Below, piece after piece: positions 1-11,810 of a DNA stretch of 64,000 bases. Origin of the DNA: Orientallactaga sibirica (taxonomy: Eukaryota; Chordata; Mammalia; Rodentia; Dipodidae). The stretch covers positions 6,482,001-6,546,000 of the forward strand of contig JAEOAD010000031.1 of the NCBI GenBank assembly GCA_036365145.1. The letters run 5' to 3'. Below the pieces are notes generated by a model. The model saw nothing but the letters and a program-made list of their open reading frames with translations. It did no database searches and had not been told where the DNA came from. The translations under genes and the position numbers were made by a program. Position 1 is the stretch's first letter. Every line of letters starts with the position of its first letter.

Positions 1-248
1 ATAAATAAATAAAAATAAAATGAAATAAAAGGAAGTCAGGCATTATGGTGGCTAGGGCCTGCAATCTGAGCACTTGGGAGGTTCATTCCAGATCAGCCTG
101 GACTCCCAAAGCAAGACTGTCTCAGAAACAGACAGACAAATAACAAGCATACAATTAAAGGAGACCAGAAATAGAATGTATGGGTGTCAGTTAAGGAATG
201 GAAATTATCAAAAGGGATTTTTTAAATCCCTGGATTTAAAAATATAGG

Positions 249-450
249 TTAGACTGGACATGTAGCTCAGTTGGGAGAGAGCTTGCCTAGCAAACTCAAA
301 GTCCTGGGTTGGGTCCCCAGCATTGTATAAAACCAGGTATGCTGGTGTATACCTGTAATTCCAGCACATGGGAGGTGGAGGCAGAGGAACAGGAGTTCAA
401 GCTCATTCTTGGCTACCTAGCAAGTTCAAGGTCAACCTATGATGTAGGCA
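249..450 (+). mobile_element. ID-B1 composite (B4-like)
   Basis: ID head (TGTAGCTCAGTTGG) followed by a diverged B1-like body; a further B1-like remnant lies at 33-145. Confidence 0.5.
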
Positions 451-619
451 GCATAGAGAGTAGTTTAGCCACCTGCGACACTGCTTGGCTTGAGCAGGAA
501 ATCCTTCTCCCAAACAATGCACCTACTGAGGACCTGGGACCCCCACCTGGACTCACCTGCATGTATACCCCACTCCAAACAATGAACTCGTTTTCTCTTC
601 CCCTTAATGACCAATATTC

Positions 620-1300
620 ATCAAGATATTTTTAGACCCACAATTGGAACAGCAAGGGAGTGCTATCTAGCATGGACTGGTTTTGGGAGCATGTGCAATA
701 AGGGAGACGTGTCCTCTAAGTGAGCTAGGGGAAAAACCCCTATTTAGCTGAGCATACACATGATTAAAATCAGAATTATCAGCCTAGAGAGATGGCTTAG
801 TGGTTAAGGTGCTTGTCTGCAAAGCCTAAGGACCCATGTTTGACTCCCTAGATCCCATGTAAGCTAGAAATGCACACAAGGTTGTGCATGGCAGTACATG
901 CATCTGGAGTTCGACTGAATTGGCTGGATGTTCTGGTGTGCCAATTCTCTCATTAAAAAAGAAAGAAACAAAGAAAAAAGCTGTAAAAAAAAAAATCAGA
1001 ATTACCCTGGGAAGGAACATGCACAGAAAACATTATGTAACCCAAACCACAAGACAACCTAAATTATGTCCCTGATAAATCCTCTCTTAAAAATCTTATA
1101 AAAGGAAGTCCCAGATCATTTCCTGAAGCCCTTGAATACTCTCCATTCAAGTGGCCCACTACCCCTTTGGCAAACCTTTACTATGGCTTTGTTTTTAATA
1201 AATTGTCTCTCTGAATAACTACTTGTATGAGACTTTGTTCAATTCTTTGAGTAAGACACCAAGAACATGGAAACACCCAGACACCATCAGTAACACTTGG
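620..1300 (+). mobile_element. LTR-like fragment split by a SINE
   Basis: Halves at about 620-780 and 1000-1300 are separated by a B2-like SINE (781-995) with matching flanks (AAAATCAGAATTA on both sides). The right half has TATAAAA (about 1096), AATAAA (about 1196) and then a TTTGAGTAAGACACC stretch, as at the R/U5 end of a solo LTR. No coding part. Family not recognised. Confidence 0.4.
781..995 (+). mobile_element. B2-like SINE
   Basis: GAGAGATGGCTTAGTGGTTA head and A-rich tail; inserted in the LTR-like fragment with a target duplication. Confidence 0.85.
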
Positions 1301-1930
1301 GCTACTTGAGACTCTGTCTTCAAAAACTAAAAGCATAGCTGTAACAAAAAAATCACACAGGGATTCACCCACAGATTTGAATAGTCAGTGAATTTAAAGA
1401 TAAGGTAACCAAACTAATGTGTTCTAGCCAGAAACACAAAAGAACAGGAAAAATGAAAGATTGAGGCACGTGTGGGATACCATCAAATGCACGTCACAAG
1501 CATCATGGGACTCCCAGGAGGAGAAAAGACAATCTTTTTGAAGAAAATCTTTTTGAAGAGATAATTGTTGAAAACTTCCTAAAGCTGATGAAAGAACATA
1601 TACAACCCAGAAGTTTCATGAACTGCAGGTATGATAAGCTCTGACCCATAATGAGACACATTATTATCAAAATCTTACATAGTGATACCCTTTTTCAAAA
1701 AGTAAACGAAGGCCAAACTAAAACCAATATAAGTAGAGGGAAGGAAAGAAATGAAATAGAGATAAAAAAAAAAATCAATGGAGAAAAGTACATTTCTTGA
1801 AAAGATCAAAACGCTGACAAACTTAAATAAACCGATGAAGAAAAAAGAAGACTCAAATGACTAAACCAAGAATAGAGGGAACACTCACTCTACTAGCAAA
1901 TTTGTTACAAACTCTTCATTTTGTTTTTAC

Positions 1931-2089
1931 CCTGGAATGTAGTACTTTTGGTCTTCTTGAAGTCAGGTTTTTGGTGTAGAGATTCCATGGCTGACACAGA
2001 CTGGCTTCTAGGCAGCCCCCGCTTAAGTGATCTCTTTGAAGGAGAAAGCATTTCCTGGTTGAAGAGATTTCTTCGAACTTTGGTCACTT
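1931..2089 (-). CDS. TICRR: TICRR coding exon 15 (last exon in window)
   Basis: Acceptor GTTTTTAG; reads [20 protein letters not shown], then [15 protein letters not shown] and ends ...KSTTFQ plus one base before donor GTAAAA. 159 nt, codes to residue 962. Contains SPSK, a minimal CDK-type site. The following exon was not found in 1-1930. Confidence 0.94.
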
Positions 2090-4616
2090 CTAAAAACATG
2101 GCGTGGAAGGAAGAGGAAAGAAAAACTCATTTTTAATAAAATTGAAAAACTGGCATCCAAACACAGAAACTGTCTAAGGAAACTAATCCATATTCACATT
2201 ATTTACAAAATTCCTTCTTAGATAATATACTCCCATGGTACCTCAAAATTATTTACTCTTACAGAGTCCAAAAAAGTTTCTGTGTAATTTTGTACAAGGT
2301 AGGGTTATGGATACACAGCTGTATGCATCATTTGCTCAAGATTCCTCTACGAACTGTCTTTATAACCAGGTTGAATAATCAGCTGACCATAATAAATGCT
2401 AGGATTTTGTTCTTTTAAAAACATTTTTATTTATTTATTTGCAAACAGAGAAAGAGAGTACACATGTGCACGAGTGCACCAGGGTCTCTAGCCACTGCAA
2501 ATGAAATCCAAATGCATGTGCCTACCTTGTGTTTCTGGCTTCCATCATTCCTAGGGAATCGTACCCAGGTCTTTAGGGTTTATAGGCAAGTGCCTTAACC
2601 ACCAACCCACCTCTCTAGCCCCCATTCTTTTCTTTTCTTTTCTTTCTTTCTTTCTTTCTTTCTTTTTTTTTTTTTTTTTTTTGGTTTTTCGAGGTAGGGT
2701 CTCACTCTGGTCCAGGCTGACCTGGAATTCACTATGTAGTCTCAGGGTGGCCTCGAACTCACGGCGATACTCCTACTTCTGCCTCCCAAGTGCTGGGATT
2801 AAAGGCGTGCGCCACCACACCCGGCCTCCATTCTTTTTTTAAACCAAAAGTATTTTATTTATTTGCAAGCGCGCGCGCACACACACACACACACACACAG
2901 TGTTACTATAGACCCATAACTGGCCAAAGTGCTGAGAATAAGTGGCTGTTGAAGGCTCTCCCCTAATTGGAAAATCTATAACAGCCCTCCAAGGCTTCAA
3001 GGAACACACTGGAAGTAGGAAGTAGCAGAAAGAATGTTCACAGCCAGAGAAAGGGGTGGAGTATAAGAGAAAGCTTCCTTCCAGGCATACACAGCCATTA
3101 CCCTCTTGAACTCTCAGTGGCTATGATTACCTGCACAAGACCCACACAGTTTGAGCCTGTCAACTTTCCATTACACAGCCAGGAGGAGCTCATGAAGCCC
3201 CATCCCTTCCTGAGGGTCTCTGGTGAGGTAAGGAGAAATTTTCTTTAGTAGTATAGCCACTGCTAAGTAGTTATACTCCTGTAAGCAACCTTAATTAAGC
3301 TCAGTGGGTCATCAAAACACACACACAAAGTAGAAGGTTGACTACTTGGGAAGAGGAAAGGGTGATTCAGTGAGTGGTAGGGGAAGAAAGGGCAAAAGGG
3401 GGGGTGAATATGATCAAAATACATTTTATGCAATGTCATGAAACCCATTATGTATAATTAATATATGCTAATAAAAATTTCAATAGCCAGGTGTGGTGGT
3501 GTACACCTTTAATCACAGCACTTGGGAAGCAGAAGGAGGATTGACATGAGTTTGAGGCCACCCTGAGACTACATAGTGAGCTCCAGATCAGCCAGCTTGG
3601 GCTCGAGCAAGACCCTACCTTGAAAAACAAAAACAAAACAAAACAAACAAAATTAGGGCTGGAGAGATGGCTTAGCAGTTAAAGTGCTTGCCTGTGAAGC
3701 CTCAGGACACAGGTTCAACTCCCCAGTACTCCTGTAAGCCAGATGCACAAGGTGGCACATGTGTCTGGAGTTCATTTGCAATGGCTAGAGGCCCTGGCAC
3801 ACCCATTTTCTCACTCTTGCTCTCTATCTGCCCCTTTCTCTCTCTCTCAAATAAATAAATAAATAAAATATTTTAAAAACAAAACAAAATTAAAATAATT
3901 TGGAGGTTGGGAAAAAGATTTTGTGGATAAAAGTGTTTGTTTTTTAAGAGTGACGAGGTGAACTTGGATGCCCAGCACACATATACATTCGGATGAGGCA
4001 CTAAGTACTATAATCCCAGCCCTCCTATGGTAAGACAGGAGAGGAGGTGAGAGAGTCCCAGAAGCTTGCAGGTATATGCACTGGTGAGCAGAGATCCTAC
4101 CTCAAACACTGTAGAAGTAAGGACTGAAATCACAAAGTTGTTCTTTGACTTTCACACATGCACCATGGCATGTACATGTTACACACACATGCAAATGCGT
4201 GCACACACACACAGATTAAAGAAATAATTTTTATTTAAATTGTAGAAAGGAAGGGAGGGAGGGAAAGAAAGAAAGACAGAAAGTGCAAAGTTGAGAACAA
4301 TTTGATAAAACTACCAAGAGGGCTGGAGGGATGGCTTAGCAGTTAAGGCACTTGCCTGAAAAGGCAAAGGACCCAGGTTCAATTCCTCCAGGACCCATGT
4401 AAAGCCAGATGGACAGGTGGCTCATGCATTTGGAGTTTGTTTTAAAAAATTTAATAGCTACAGAACATTCTAAAAAATAAGTTAAGCGTGGTGGCGCACG
4501 CCTTTAATCCCAGCACTCGGGAGGCAGAGGTAGGAGGATCGCCGAGAGTTCAAGGCCACCCTGAGACTACATAGTTAATTCCAGGTCAGCCTGGACCAGA
4601 GTGAGACCCTACCTCG

Positions 4617-4647
<31 letters not shown>

Positions 4648-7600
4648 AAAAAGTTAATAATATACACCTGTCACTGAAACTCACCAACTATCAATATTTG
4701 TTTTACCCTCCATTCCTCTCCCCCTGAACTGACTTTAAAATTAACTTTAGATCTATGCAGGGATCACAGATTGCACTTTAGCTGTTGTGTTTCAGTTCCT
4801 TTCAGCTAAAACTGTTGTACTGCTTCTCATCTTTTTTGTTTCCTCTTTTGCTTCCTTCCTTCCCTTCCCTTCCCTTCCCTTCCCTTCCCTTTTCCTTTCC
4901 TTCCCTTCCCTTCCCTTCCCTTCCCTTCCCTTCCCCTTCCTTCCTTCCTTCCTTCCTTCCTTCCTTCCTTCCTTCCTTCCTTCCTTCCTTTCCTTTTTTT
5001 CTTAGTTTTTCAAGGTAGGGTCTCATTCTAGCCCAAGCTGACCTAGAACTCACTATGTAGTCTCAAGACTGGTCTCAAAGTCACAGTGATCTTCCTACCT
5101 CGGGTTCCTGAGTGCTGGGATTAATAGGCGTGCACTACCATGCCCAACCTTTATCTTTGTCAACCAATAATGATAAAAAGCTGTATTTTTTGTGAGTGTG
5201 TGTGTGTGTGAGAGAGAGAGAGAATGAATGGGTGCACCAGCTGCTGTGAACAAACTTCAGATGCATGTGCCCCCTTGTGACGCACGTGTGACATTGCGTA
5301 CTTAGTTCTGGCTATTCAAACATAAGTTCTTAGGCTTCACAGGCAGGCACCTTAACCACTAAGCCATCTCTCCAGCCCTAAAGCTATAATTTATAACTGA
5401 ATGCAATCACTTAAATACATGAGATCAAAATCAATTTGTCAATCCAGTAAATAGCGTGTGCTCTGAGAAACCAAAGCATACCTTGGCCTGTGTCCTTCAC
5501 AGGGAGTGGAGGCTGCACAGGAGCAGGATGGGAACTCTCCTGAAAAACGAGGAACAAAGGAAACCTAAATAGGCATTTACTTCAAATGAAAACCAAAAAG
5601 TTCCACCTGAAACCCTCTGATCCTTGCACTTCACTCAGAAAGATCCACAATGAAAACAGCAAAATGTACTAAAGAAGACATTCCAAAGACATTCCCTACT
5701 ATACTGTAGTAATACAAAATACAGAGTGAAATAGTTCAACTATATACCTATCAAGGGTACACATTAACAGAATAAGGAAGATTTATATATACTAACAAAA
5801 TAATAGCCATGATGAAGGGAGGTTAAAAAAAAAAAACCAGAATAATAAGTCCAGTAGGTCAAAACTTTTTTTTTTTTTTTTTTTTTTTTTGGAGACAGTC
5901 TCATTTTGTAGCCTATGCTGGCTGCATAATGGTCCTGCTGCCTCCGCCTCCTGAAAGTCAGGATTACAGGCATGAGCTACCACATCAAACCTAGTTTTTA
6001 GGTATGGTCTCACTCTAGCCCAGGCAGACCTGGGATTCACTCTGTATTCTCACGGTGGCCTCGAACTCATGGCAATCCTCCTACCTCTGCCTCCCCAGTG
6101 CTGAAATTAAAGGTGTGCGCCACCACGCCCAGCTTTTAAACATTTTTATTTTTTTATTTATTTGAGAGAGAGAGAGAGAGAGGCAGAGAGAATGGGCGTA
6201 CCAGGGCTTCTAGCAACTGCAAAAACTCCAGACACATGTGCCACTTTGTGTATCTGGCTTATATGGGTCTTGGGGAATCAAACCTGGGTCCTTTGGCTTT
6301 GCAGGCAAGTGCCTTAACTGTTAGGCCATCTCTCTAGCCCTTTTTAAAATGTTAATTCACTATTGAAGTCAAATATACTAAAAAGTACTTTTCAAAGAGA
6401 ATATCAGAGTCCTGTCATAGTTATATCTTATTTTTCAGTGACTTTCAACTTGTTTTAACTTTCTTTTATAAGTTTTATTATCTACATTAAAGACTTTGAA
6501 TTTATTCACTCCTAACTTTTATATGTTGCTTTCTTCATATTACCTATAACTATCATAATTCTTGAGTAAAATAGCTCATCTCTTAAATTTACATTTCTTG
6601 CCGGGTGTGATGGCACATACCTTTAATACCAGTGCTCAGGACACTGAGGTAGGAGGATCCTTGTGAGGTCAACCTGGGCTAGAATAAGACCCTACTTCGA
6701 AAAACAAACAAACTAACTAAATAAATATTTTTTTTTTACATATCCTTACTCGTTTGGTTAATTTTCTATATGTTCAATGCTGGTTAACCATCCCTAATCC
6801 TAAAGTCCAAAATCTGATCTGCTCTAAAATCACTCATGTGATTCACTCATGTGAATATTCCAAAACCCACAAAAGTCTGAAATGTGAAACACTTCTGCTC
6901 TAAGCATTTCAGATAAGGAATGCTCACTCTATGCTGTACCCTCCAGAGTTGATTTCCTAAAAGTCAATACACTGTCTTTTATCCTTATTGTGTCAATCCC
7001 AGCTGGCAAGAATAATGCATTGTTATTTCTTGTCTGTTTGAGAGTACTTTACTTACATTTTTCACAACTCTTTTGGACACTTTAGGAACTTCAATTTGTC
7101 GAAGATTCTGTGAAACCTCTGCAAGGCTTTTATGTCTTATTAAGGCATTTTTCCTTTTAAAAATAGAAATAATATATCAAGACACACCAGATAGAGGTAA
7201 CATGTAGTTAACTGAATGAAACTAGAGTCTAAAACAAATAATAGAAATTATCTTTATCTTAGGGTTGGCATTGATTTACAAGTCCAGAATTTTCAAAAGT
7301 AACCACTGTAAGTAGAACTAGCTAATAATGAAGAGCATCAAGGGAAAATTTAAAAATAAGCTGAGCCAGGCATGGTGGTACACACCTTTAATCCCAGCAC
7401 TCAGGAGGCAGAGGTAGGAGGACTGCTGCGAGTTTGAGGCCATCCTGAAACTACGAATTTCAGGTCAGCCTGAGCTAGAGTGAGACCCAAACTTGAAAAA
7501 CCAAAAAAAAAAAAAAAAAAAAAAAAAAAGCTGAAACTATAATCTTATTTCATAAAAGGTTCCTAGTTCCTAGAAACCACATGTGGACAGTAAAGAAGAG

Positions 7601-10600
7601 CTTTGTAAACTAAAATACCCAATACATATCCCTGGGGAGCTATAAAGTGTCAGATGCTACTTGGAAGGATTCCTGATATTTGGCTTCTGTGATTCAGATA
7701 CAAAGGCAACAATTAATTCTGTATATCAGATGGTCAAAAGCAATGGGACAGTGATTTAAACTTGCCTTGTGTACAAAGTGTAATTATAGTGCAAGTAACT
7801 CCTTGAATGCCTTGAGTAGGATCCTACCTTCTCTTCTTGGCTGATCGGGTCCGCAGCTCCTCTAGCTGGTCAGATTCAGTGCTGCCCAACACTGATCTCT
7901 GAGCACATGATGAAAGAGGCACAGAATGAAGAGGTGACTTGCTCTCTTGTGTCATGGAGTCATCACTGAAAAATTCTGTAGGAAGGACATCAGCTAACTT
8001 CTGAGGAATCGAAAACCCCAGGCTGTGATAAAGTTTTCCAATTGTTGTTGGGATGGAGTCAATGTACCTGTGGAGCACATTGGTTAAATATGGAATAGTT
8101 ACCATTTCACCTCCTCTATTACCCTTCTCACCCAGCACGAGAAAAGGTCCTTGCAATCCCATGATTCTAAGAACACCATGCCTAGCTAGCTCCTGGTAAA
8201 GCCATGTTAAAGAAACTTAAAAGCCATCAAACTTACAATCTCAAAATCTCCTCCAGAAACTCTGAGAGGTATGCTGAGTCCTTGGTGAGACACACCATAC
8301 GCAGCAGATCTGTCACCTGAAGATTTTAGAAAATTACCATATGTGTCTGCTTGGCAGCAGAAAGCAGGATAAATTCGCAAGGCACTAAGTTGGGTACTTG
8401 CCTCCTCCACTAGTTGATCCATCTCATCTATACTTTCCAGTACTGAAGGGCATTGCAGACACATTTCCAGGCGAAGAAACACCTGAAGCTGGCACCTTGA
8501 GAGAATAAAATACTTGCTCATATCTACTTTGAGTATGACTTAACTAAAAACTCCTCTTTTAAGCATAGACCTATTTAGACAAGAAATAACTAAAGGGCTG
8601 GGATGTAGCTCCGCAGTAGTGTTAGCCTAGCATGCACAAACTCTGGATTCAATCTCAAGCACTGGGAAGGGGGAGGGTGTTGAAAAGGGAGAACAAAATG
8701 AAAGAATGATCAGTAAGAAGAGCCACTGCTTTGTCCAAATACTGATGTGCTCATTAGGTAAATAGGTGCCTCAAACTGCCCTTTAGAGCATCACAAAAGC
8801 ATGCTCAGGTAGTTAGTCATTCCAAATTGATTCAAACTGACCTTTTGGAGAAATGGTATAAATAAATAAAGTGGTTACTTACTCTCTGACTTTGTCTTCT
8901 TTATCCAGTTTTTTCCCTAGATTCTGTCGAAGATTTTTACTAGTTTTTAAGAGGTTACTTTTCACATGATTCAGGCAGTTCACCTGAAAATATAAAATTA
9001 CATAGAATACTAAGTTACTTATAATTTCTAGTCTCCTTCACTGTTGATTAATGCTCTAAGAATAGTATATTCCTTTATATACAACCCTCTTCTTTCCATT
9101 GAATGGAACATGAGGATTTTTCTTTTATATCTTTAAAAGAGAAGGTGGTGAGGAAAAAAGTATTTGTGAACAAGTGAGCATGGACATAGCAAACATGAAA
9201 ATCTCAACTGTTAAAAAGAAGACTCCACAAAACTAGTCTACTATAAACAATACCTTTGTTTACTATACAGAAAAAGCTCTTTTTAACATGGAACATGAAT
9301 AAAAAGATGGTTTCAAACAGTGGCTTACAACATTCCTAGTATGTAAGAGTTATGTAGGGAGATTTGAAAACTAATAGATGCCTAAGTCCCCAGAAAGAGA
9401 CCTGAGGTTTGTCAGTCTGGAAGGACAAGCATTAGCATTTAAAAAGGAAAAAAAGAAGAGTTCTAAGTGATTCTAAAGGGCAGTGAGAGTTAAAAATCAT
9501 TGGTTCAGGAGGGCTGGAGAGATGGCTTAGCCATTAAGGTGCCTGCCTGTGAAACCTAAGAACACCCATGCTCCAGGTCCCACATTTAGCCAAACTCAAA
9601 AAGTGACGCAAGCGTGCAATATCGCCCATGTGCACAAGGGGTGAACACATCTGAAGTTCCTTCACAGCAGCTGAGAGGCCACTGGTGTGCCCATTATCTC
9701 TCTCTCTTTCAAATTAAATTAAAAAAAACACACACACAAAAACAACCATTGGTTCAGGGCTGGAGAGATGGCTTAGCACTTAAGGCACTTGCCTGTGAAG
9801 CCTCAGGACTCAAGTTTGACTCCCCAGATCCCATGTAAACCAGAGGCACAAGGTGACACATGTGCATAAGGTGATGCAGGCACACAAAGTAGTGCATGCA
9901 TCTGAAGTTTGACTGTAATGGCTAGAAGTCCTGGCACACCAATATTCTCTCACTCTCTCATTTTAAAAAAAAGTACTTTCATGTGATGGGACCCATTTGC
10001 TCCATTTCTTTGATTTCTGTACTACCAGCAGTCTGAACTGTGCACACTCATCTTCTGCTCATTATTTTTGAATCACATATGATGGAAACTACCCAAGATA
10101 TATGAATCAAATCCACCAAAACCAACCAAACACTACATTTATGACAACAATTACTGGACTTTCTTACTTCTAATTCCTTGGTGCCTTTTGATTTTAGGAA
10201 TACTTTAATGGTTGAAACCATGTTCTGAGCACAAGAATACAATGTGGTTTCTCCCGTGGTCAGAGTCTTTTGGTAACTTTCATGTATATAAGATAGTAGC
10301 TCCTCTTCAGTTTTAAGATCTGTGAAAAAAGAAAACCCTTGATTATCATATTCAGACCAACTCACTGTGTCATTTAAGGGTTTATTATCTGGGGAGATTT
10401 TGATCTCCTAGGAGATACCTATGATTGCCATGGCTGGTGATCGTGGTTATTAGCATGTAGTGTGTAAATGCTAGGAATGCTGTTAAACATCCTGTTAAAC
10501 AGTCCATAGGACTGGCCGAAGAAGAAAGAACTACTCTAAAATGTCATAGTGCCAAGACTGAGAAAAAACAGAGACAAGTGATTAATTTCAAGGCTTTACA

Positions 10601-11778
10601 AGGATACAGAATACAAATTTTACATTTAGGAAAAAAAAAAAAAAAACTTTTCTGATCATAATTGACACAATTATCTGTAGAAAATCTGAAAGAACAAGAA
10701 AACTCCTGGAATTAACAAAGACTATTACTATAGAGACTCATAACTAACCAAAGTGCTGAGACTAAGTGATTATTGAATGCTCAGCCCTAACTGGGACATC
10801 TATATCACTCCTCAGTGCAGTGCAGAAGAGGGAGTGGAAAGAATTTAAGAGCCAGAGGTAGACTGTTGTGGACTGCTGTATTCCAGGTATGACATGGCCA
10901 TTATTCTTTTATTATTTTTTAAATTATGAACTTTATTCTATGAACAAATTGCTCCTTGGGTTAGTTATCCTTTACCCCCATTCCACTAAAGGCCCTCCTC
11001 AGTGGGGTTATTGGTATTCACCATGGGGTCATGAATGCATCATTCTCTTTGGGGGGGGGCAATGCCTTAGGATACTTCTTCCCATCCTGTGGCTCTTACA
11101 ATCTCTAGCCCTCCCCCATTACACTCTTAAACTCTCAGGAGCTGTGATTACCTGTGTAAGATCGGCACAAGAATGGACCCATCATTATTCCATCGAAGCA
11201 GGGCATAGCCCATGACAGAGAGAGAGAGAATGGGCACACCAGGGCCTCTAGCCACTGCAAACGAGCTCCAGACTCATGTGCCACTTTGTGCATCTGGCTT
11301 TACGTGGATACTGGGGATCAAACCCTGGTTTTTAGGCTTTACAGGAAAGCTTTTCTTTTTTTTTGAGGTGGGGTCTCACTCTAGCCCAGGCTGACCTGGA
11401 ATTTACTGTGTTGTCTCAGGGTGGCCTCGAACTCACGGTTATTCTCTTACCTCTGCCTCCCAAAAGTGCTGGGATTACATAGGCGTGAACCACCATGCCC
11501 AGCTAAGAAAGCACTTTAATCACTGAGCCATCTTTCCATCCCTGATTTTTTCTAAAGGCCTGAATAGACATCTCACAAAAGAAAATACTCAGACAGCAAA
11601 CAAATACATGGAAAGACCTTGTCTTGAAGAGAGAGGCAAGCACTTTATCAACGAAGCCATCCCCAGTCTACTTTATTATTATTATTTTTTTTTTTTCCCC
11701 CCAGTCTACTTTAAATTTCATTGATTTATTTATTTTCCTCTTGGTTATTAGGATGTTTTCTTTTCTTTTCTTTTCTTT

Positions 11779-11810
<32 letters not shown>

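Noticed and set aside
4785..5053. Three Phe/Ser/Pro- or Lys/Glu/Gly-rich frames
   Set aside because: Translations of the polypyrimidine tract.
8207..8521. 104-codon single-exon frame over exons 10 and 11
   Set aside because: It reads through intron 10 and leaves the conserved frame in exon 11; splicing at GC-AG restores the family sequence.
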